A stretch of 64,000 nucleotides of DNA, taken from Tribonema minus (taxonomy: Eukaryota > Sar > Xanthophyceae > Tribonematales > Tribonemataceae). Below, one piece after another: positions 57,515 through 64,000 of this stretch (position 1 is its first letter; each line of letters starts with the position of its first letter). The notes beneath the pieces are model-generated. The model was not told where the DNA came from. It worked only from the letters and a program-made list of their open reading frames with translations, and did no database searches. The stretch lies in the NCBI GenBank assembly GCA_017506865.1, contig JAFCMP010000334.1, positions 1,736,001-1,800,000 on the forward strand. Direction: 5' to 3'. Both the position numbers and the translations under genes were made by a program.

Positions 57515-59690
57515 GCCCCCGGAGGGCCCCCTATGGTTGTCAGCGACGAGCTCGAGAACCGGAGGATGAGATTGCTCTCATCAACCAGCCGCGATGGGGA
57601 TGCCCGGAGCGCCCGACTTGCCTTCGGAGGCTTCAATTAGCACGTTTATGTCTTACTTCTGAGGGCCCAAAAACTCCCTCCGGTATGGTTCTGTACAGCG
57701 CCACTTGACATTGGGTGGGTGCACGAGCATTACCACTCGCATGCTAAGAGTCACATTTTGTAACTGCTGACGGGTTTCTTTGACAACTTGTGAAGTACCG
57801 TATAGTCTATGGGGCGACTTTTTTGTGAGAGCGAAAAAAGGGGGGTGGGGCGTCATTAATATATGGACGAAAAAAGGGTGGGGTGGATTGATAGTTGAGC
57901 CATTACAGTTTATCAAACACCATCATGAAGTGACGGGTATCGCCAGCCTTCCCTTTTGATCGAAATCAGCGCGTTCGAACCTCAAGCCGGTTCAACTTGA
58001 ACTTGAAGTGCCGGTTCAAAAAACACAGCACGTGAGATGAGATGGCCGATCAGGAGCTGGCGGTAGGCTAAAGCCAGGCAAGCTATGAACAAAGCTTTGT
58101 GTGAGGTACAGGAAGGCAAGCAACGCAGCATGCTTGACGTCTTCCGCAATTGCGTAGCCGGGCCAATTCGGTCTCCGCAAACAGCCTCAGCTCAGCCTCC
58201 CCCCTGCAACGCAGCAGGTTGTCATGCAGATAGAGTCTGAAAGCGACAGCGATTATGCTTCTGTGTATTTGCTGCCTGTTTATGTGATTGCTGCCTTTCT
58301 GACTGCTCTGCACGTTGCTGGCAATGGCTGCTTCGCGTTGTCCTATGTGCCCAAATAATGTGGTGGATGTAGCATGAGTCACTGAGTGGGTCATCCCTGC
58401 AGCATGCGCGTGCGCAGAGGGCACGTTGTGCTGCATGTGCATATGAAAAAGGGGGGGGGGGGGCATATTTTCATGAGCAAATAAAAAGGGTGGGGCATCA
58501 ATTTAGGAGGGCTCGAAAACTCATAAAAAAAGTCGCCCCATGGGCTTAATTATAGACTTTACGGTACGTGTGAAACTACCACAGCTGTGTGAACCACATG
58601 ACGACAAGAAAGGCCTTCCCTTGCATTTGCGGAGGTAGGGGGCGAGGGGCCCTGGTGTATGTGGCAGATGCACGCTGCGCTCAAACCGGGGTCAGAGACT
58701 CACCTCTCAGCAAATATTGAAATTAATGTTTGTTGCGTCACCTCAACAATGAATGCTGCCTTTTGCGTTGAACATGCGTTCATGAGAGTACGTGCATGCT
58801 GCGGCCATGATATCTGCCTTGCCGCTACAGTAAACGTAGTGGCTATTTCTACGAGGCAGACTTCAACCGTTACCCGAGCCGTCCCACGTGTACAACTTGA
58901 AGTTGAGTGAATAACGCGTGAAGAGAATGGCGCCCGTGTGCAGCGTGTGAACCATATGATGATGGTGACGACACACGCTAGGCTACTCAGCGCATTATAA
59001 ATCCGATCATTGTGAAGAGGATGCTGCCCTGCCGCTGCACGCCAAAGCGGCAACGAAAGCTAAGTTGAGCTTCAACGATACTTGTGTTCGGCATCCCCCG
59101 CATACGTGATGCTGCCATACTGTGTGGTACGCGTGACAATCGACGGCAGGCTCCCTTTGAGCGATGTCACTTTCAAGTGAGGGAACTCTTACCCAAAGAA
59201 ATAGCTTCGCCATTGTTCATCCGTGTATGTATGGTTTACGCTGAGCACAGCAGGGGCCCTGGAGATTCGTAAAAAGCTGCACGAATAGCTACAAGTGACT
59301 TCATTGAGCGGAGCATTGCACTCTTCTGTGTCAACCCAAGTGCCAACTTCAAGCGAGACCGACCGACTCTGAAATTGCGAGTGGTTTTACTGTCACACCC
59401 CTATCCAGCATCACTCACGCTGCAGGTGGTCATACCGGAGGGAGTTTTTGGGCCCTCATGAATGTACATCGTGCTAAGCGTAGGGCGCTCCGGAGTATCA
59501 ACTGACCTGGGGGTAAGCTCAGTTGTGCATGCACATTTGAAGCTTCCCCCCAGGGGCGGCAGTGGCTTCGTCGCCGAAAACATAGGGGGCCTCCGGGGCC
59601 CCAACTTCCCCCACCCACCCACCACCACATACCCTACCCACCCCCACCCCCCCACCACCACCATTCCTACCTAGACCTCCCTCCCCATCA
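57515..59690. repeat. Pair of inverted repeats flanking a nested element
   Basis: Left arm 57515-57687 and right arm 59431-59600 are inverted copies. Both carry GGGGCCCCCGGAGGSCCCCC-like sequence, GCGACGA and CCGGAGCGCCC. They end in an identical 28-bp block (57660-57687 and the reverse complement of 59431-59458, containing GGGCCCAAAAACTCCCTCC). The G-rich tract outside the left arm is mirrored by C-rich sequence outside the right arm (59600-59690). Confidence 0.8.
57798..58564. mobile_element. MITE-like element, TA target-site duplication, second family
   Basis: 767 bp flanked by TA. It begins CCGTATAGTCTATGGGGCGA; the reverse complement of its end begins CCGTAAAGTCTATAATTAAG and soon reaches CCATGGGGCGACTTTTTT. 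No transposase frame is visible. It sits between the arms of the inverted-repeat pair and probably inserted there later. Confidence 0.85.
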
Positions 59691-61171
59691 TGATCGCTCG
59701 AACTATTCCTGACTCCGCTCATTTTCTGTTTCTTCTGTGGCGTGCTGGCCTGAGTGTTGGTGTCGTTGGGACTCCAGCAACCTGCAAGAAATTGACATGT
59801 CGGCGCATAGGTATCTGCATGTCAACTTGAGGCTTGGCAGTGTGCCCTGAATCATCCAGGGGGAAGCCCGCACGAGAGCTCGGCTGCCACATGCATCGCC
59901 AATTTCCCAGCCTGGGCATTGCCTCCAAGTACACAGGCGCAGGGGCGGAAGCTGCTGGAGGCCGTCGCTATGGAGTACGCTAGCAGGATGTCTGTCCCCG
60001 GAGCAGCCGGTACCCTAGCACGAAAAGGCATAGGACTGGCACGCATATGCTCAGATGTAGTGGGGGGGGAGATGCCTTTCGCGACGTCATTTGGATGCGG
60101 TTGTCATTTATTCGTCACACGGCACACAAATTCTGTATTGTAATGTAAGCTTTGATATCAATCATCTGGGCTTTCTTGCGCCCTGAGTGAGAACCAACAA
60201 AAAAAAACTGCTGACATGACACGCTGCAGCAATGTGCCAGCCCACACCTTCCCCCTCCCATACATACACCTTCCCACTTCATCATGATGCACACAAACAT
60301 ACACCATCATCATGACGGTGACCGCATTGCAAATGCCAGTGTACTGCTGACAGCAATGTGCGAGCAGGAATGAACTCCGCATATGGAACTGCAAGATTGT
60401 ACCCGGCTCCGATTGACAAGCGCCTATTGTGCGTGAAAAGCCTTAGAGCCTCCGAGAGCTTTGGATGACCGCCAACGGAAGCGCAGTTCAATTTCACCTG
60501 GCAGCCTGTTGCGGCCGATTCAATAAACCCCCCTACCTCCCCTCATATCCTCCAGGGCTAATCCAGGTTTGGCCCCTGAGGTCAAGTGGCTAAACATGTT
60601 GCACCTAGCCCTTGGAAGTTCCAGCCGCTAGTAGGGGGCTGTTTACTTGGTGGTTATTGACTACAAAGCCCTACATGGCACTTCTTTTTGCATTCGCAGA
60701 GGTACTGGTAATGTGGAGTGCATGCTGGCATCACAGAGCATTGAGCAGCAGACAGCTTGCCTGACCTGAAAATTGTAGGTGGTATCAGCATGGCATTCAA
60801 GTTGCCACATGTGGTGACCGACGTCACGAACGCAAGCAAATAAACTTTGCCCTTGCCTAGCCTGGCTCAGTACCTTTGCATGGCATGATGATCCCGACAC
60901 GGCTGCAACGACGCCACCTCTACTGTGTATGCCGGCCTCTGGCTCGATGTACTGTGTAATGCTAGACATGCTGATCTGATGACCGCCCCTACCCCCCCAA
61001 CACATGCGACTACACTGCCCCCCCCTCTCCCCCCCCAACCTACTGTACCCATCAACTTAACCCACCCCACCGCTGCCCTTCTTTCAAGGCATCGCATCCG
61101 CACACCCTGCCTTGTCTTTCTCCCCATCGTACCGCGCCCTCGTGCGCTCCCTGTCCCCCCTCGCTCTCTGT
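58565..61171. other. Repeat-rich interval before the glucan synthase 3' end
   Basis: Apart from the right inverted-repeat arm (59431-59690), no gene is recognised. C-rich tracts at 60990-61040 lie just downstream of the glucan synthase stop. Confidence 0.45.
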
Positions 61172-63932
61172 CTACGGGTCGCGGGGAGGGAAGTGCGCGG
61201 GGCCGCGGAACTGGAATGCCTGCTGCTGCGCGAGCGCCGCCTCCGCCGCCGCCGCCTGCGCCTCGGCCTGCGCGCGGCGCGTGCTGGTGGACGCCATCTT
61301 GCTCAGGTCCAGCGTCGAGCGCGAGGCGCGCATCATGCTGGCGGGCGCGACGCTCGTGTCCGAGTCTGCGCCGTCGTCGTCCGCGAGCGGCATGGTGAGG
61401 ACGCCGGGGCGCCCGTCGCCGCCGGAGAGCGACGACGTGCGGGATGCGGCGCCGTTCTCGCGGCCGTTGGGCACGCCGTTGGTGCCGCCGCCGTGGGCCG
61501 CCGCGCGCGCCATGAGCTGCTGCAGCATGTACTCCTGCGCAAACAGAAGGTGGAGGGGGGCGGGGCGGAAGGTGCTCGATCAGCGGACAAAACCAGCAGG
61601 GTGTGCCACCACGTCGATTTGAATGTGCATGCTTTTGCATAGAAAGCATCTGAGCAACCCTGCACACACCGAGTTGCGGCAGAGACTTTGTGCAAGCACA
61701 GTGGCGACTGTGTAAGCGCAACATCACAGGTGTTCATACTGCTGCAGCCACCATCTCAAGTGCCAAGGGTTGCACACAAAGCATACCTGGTGTTTGATGA
61801 GCTTCTTGAGCTCCGCCGTGTCGTCCAGCTTGTCCTCGTTGCCTGTGAGGGACAGAATTGTATGTGTCATCAGCATCTCCGAATACGTGTTGTGAACCAA
61901 ATGCGTTGCCCCACCAGGTGAGTGCCAGATTATGGCATGTACGGATGTCAAAGCAAGCTACTGCTGGCTTAGCGAGTATCATATTACTGGAATATACAAT
62001 GCCACGACGCAAATTTGCACAGGTATGGCCTGGCTAATGAGTGCATCCTTGACAGGTTATACCGCCACTGTTTGGGTGCTGTGGAAATCACAAGAACATC
62101 GTGTTGCCTAAACCTCACAAACACTGCTGTATGACACCAGTGCATGACTGCAGCTGCGAACGGTAACCTCAACAAGAACAGCAGCAATCAACACAGGCAT
62201 TCCATGCAATGTGCGTATGGGAGCTAGCAATAAAGCATTTCCGCCCAAGACGTAGTGATGCACAGCATGGGCAACACGATATCAACGAATCATCTGTCCC
62301 GGCACACGTACCGGCGGTGGCCTCCTGGTTCTTGCGCGCGTACTTGAGGATGTCCTCGATGACCACGCCCTGGCTGAGCGCGTTGTGGAAGAGCAGCCAC
62401 GTCTGCACGTCCTTGGGGAACTGCAGCGCGGCCATGAGGAACAGCGCCAGGAACAGGACGTGCCCCAGGATGAAGTCGTGGATGTGGTACGCGACGCGCA
62501 TGCCCGTGAAGCCCAGCAGCACGCACACGCCGCTGAGCGCTGCCAGCACGTAGTACAGGCCGATGGCGATGCGGATGTACTCGTAGTGCTTGATCATGAG
62601 CGCGATGCCGCCGCAGAAGACCACGCTGGAGATGATGAGCTTGCCTGCGGCGGGGCGGCGGCGGCGGCGTGACAGGCGTCAGCATACGATTTCAGAGATG
62701 AAGTGGGACGTGGTGCGCAAAGCGGTGGGTGTTGCAGCCACGGCGTGTGTGCATGTGATGAAAAGCCTGTGCATCGGCGCACTTGAGTAGCAGCGCCGTG
62801 GTATTTGATGGCTTTTGATGGCCGGCAACGGTGACTCGCGGTTAGGGGTTATGATCGCATTACAGCGGCAGTGTGCAACGAGATGTTGACGAGCCTGCTG
62901 CACAGATGTACAACATGCCATGTTTGGACCTTGATATGTAAGTGCTGCAGCTGGTTGGCATGTTCCAGTGCAACTCATGGCTATGCAAACGCCAACAGCA
63001 CTAGATATCAAACCACTGCCCTGTATACTGCGGTCGGTTCCCTCTCAACCCCTCGTCAAATCTGAATTTCACACTAATTAGGTGCTAGAAGAGCTGCTGC
63101 CTGGGTGCACTCTGCTGTTGTACTACGCGGTGCCATGTTGCACCATATGCAGACATTCATCTATAAGCACTAAGGCTGCTGGTGAAGGTGGGAGCATGAA
63201 CAAGGGCCTGTCAAGAAAGCGCACACCGGGTGCGCCCGGACGGTGTCGCCATACAGCAAGCTACACAAAAGCAGCAGCCCACCTGAGCGCCTGATCCAGG
63301 GCGTGTGCCCGCACTTGTCGACAATGGCGTAGCCCAGCAGTAGAGCCAGAGCGAGTGACGACACCTTGATGATGGCCTGAACCTCCTTGGGCTTCAGATC
63401 CTGCAGCTCTGCCATCTTCGGCGTGGCAATGCCCACCTGAGATGCACGGCAGCGGCAGCATGCACAAGTCAACATTTGCGTGGCACTGAAGGCGCGCGCA
63501 GGCGGCATACAAAACCCTTGGGACAGAACCCTTGGACAGGCGTGCAGAGGTTGCAGGCACAGTACATAGAAACACACTCTTTCTCACGTTGCACTTTGCT
63601 TCACATTTCCTCAATTTGCAATGCCACCTATATGCATATGCGATTCTGCTGCACATGCAGATGGACTTGGTAATGAAGTAAGGTGAAAGATTGATAGCCG
63701 TTGTATGACAGCAGTGCTCTCATGACAAATCATGCTGCACAAGATGATAACCACTGGCGCATGGTCAACGCTTGAATGATCTCTTACCCCAATCACAAGG
63801 TAGAACGCGGGCTTGAGCATGCACTGCAGCTTCTGCCCGAGCCCAAACTTGCTCATGTAGCCATTGTCCTCACGCCACCACACCTCCCAGCTGTTGCTGC
63901 TGCTGCCGCCAGTGCCACTCATCCACCTCATC
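61172..63932 (-). CDS. 1,3-beta-glucan (callose) synthase, GT48, C-terminal part
   Basis: Five 3' exons: 63788-63932, 63283-63436, 62312-62644, 61787-61842 and 61172-61534. The gene continues past the window edge. Junctions keep phase. NSWEVWWREDNGYMSK matches the SWexWWxxEn motif that follows the catalytic region in plant and fungal GT48 enzymes. Several membrane segments follow: VSSLALALLLGYAIV, LIISSVVFCGGIALMI, AIGLYYVLAALSGVCVLLGF and FILGHVLFLALFLMAAL. FPKDVQTWLLFHNALSQGVV then matches the family's end (FQTRLLFNQAFSRG in plants). The protein then carries an extra tail of about 140 residues, charged (EDKLDDTAELKKLIKHQ) then Ser/Ala-rich. The enzyme makes 1,3-beta-glucan from UDP-glucose at the plasma membrane. 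The catalytic loop lies outside this window. Confidence 0.88.
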
Positions 63933-64000
63933 CTGAAGATGTCGAACAATCATGACCGGTTTCAAGACATTAGCCAGGCATCAAATGGGCAAGGTTGGCC

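Overview
This is a 64-kb piece of nuclear DNA from a eukaryote. Genes are split by GT-AG introns of roughly 0.2-2.2 kb, exons are GC-rich, and intergenic and intron DNA is lower in GC and full of small repeats. Three predicted proteins begin with a signal peptide that ends at a phenylalanine (SAF or GF) and continues as a transit peptide. That is the bipartite targeting signal of four-membrane, red-derived plastids, so the host is probably a photosynthetic stramenopile or another alga with a complex red plastid. The secreted Cys-rich/Pro-Thr-rich protein, the GT48 glucan synthase and the ABI-type protein fit a walled alga. No species name can be defended from the sequence alone. Apart from the ABI-type and IspD genes, every gene I recognise lies on the minus strand.

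Layout. 0.6-3.3 kb: secreted protein with three Cys-rich modules (minus). 3.3-7.2 kb: no gene seen, one local duplication. 7.3-11.7 kb: V-ATPase subunit D (minus), divergent from an ABI-like gene at 12.2-13.0 kb (plus). 14.1-18.1 kb: CAD-type zinc alcohol dehydrogenase (minus). 19.1-23.8 kb: LysM-TLDc (OXR1/NCOA7-like) protein (minus). 24.3-29.7 kb: large NEK-family kinase (minus). 30.4-32.8 kb: plastid-targeted peroxiredoxin-fold protein without the peroxidatic cysteine (minus). 33.0-39.4 kb: two foldback repeats and several weak exons. 39.4-41.7 kb: small trypsin-like protease (minus). 42.7-44.1 kb: a MITE and other repeats. 46.5-46.8 kb: PB1-like exon (minus). 47.7-52.2 kb: IspD of the plastid MEP pathway, seven exons (plus). 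53.3-54.7 kb: PPR protein with an in-frame TGA (minus). 55.0-56.5 kb: unknown plastid-targeted protein (minus). 56.8-59.7 kb: nested transposon-like repeats and a G-rich tract. 61.2-63.9 kb and beyond: 3' end of a 1,3-beta-glucan synthase (minus).

The genes do not form a pathway cluster; this is an ordinary mixed eukaryotic neighbourhood. The one functional echo is that a TLDc protein, a family known to bind V-ATPase, lies about 7.4 kb from the V-ATPase D gene. Exon models were built by hand from splice motifs, reading phase and family conservation. For the main genes (secreted protein, V-ATPase D, ADH, TLDc, NEK, peroxiredoxin-like, IspD) every junction keeps phase and the total length divides by three.
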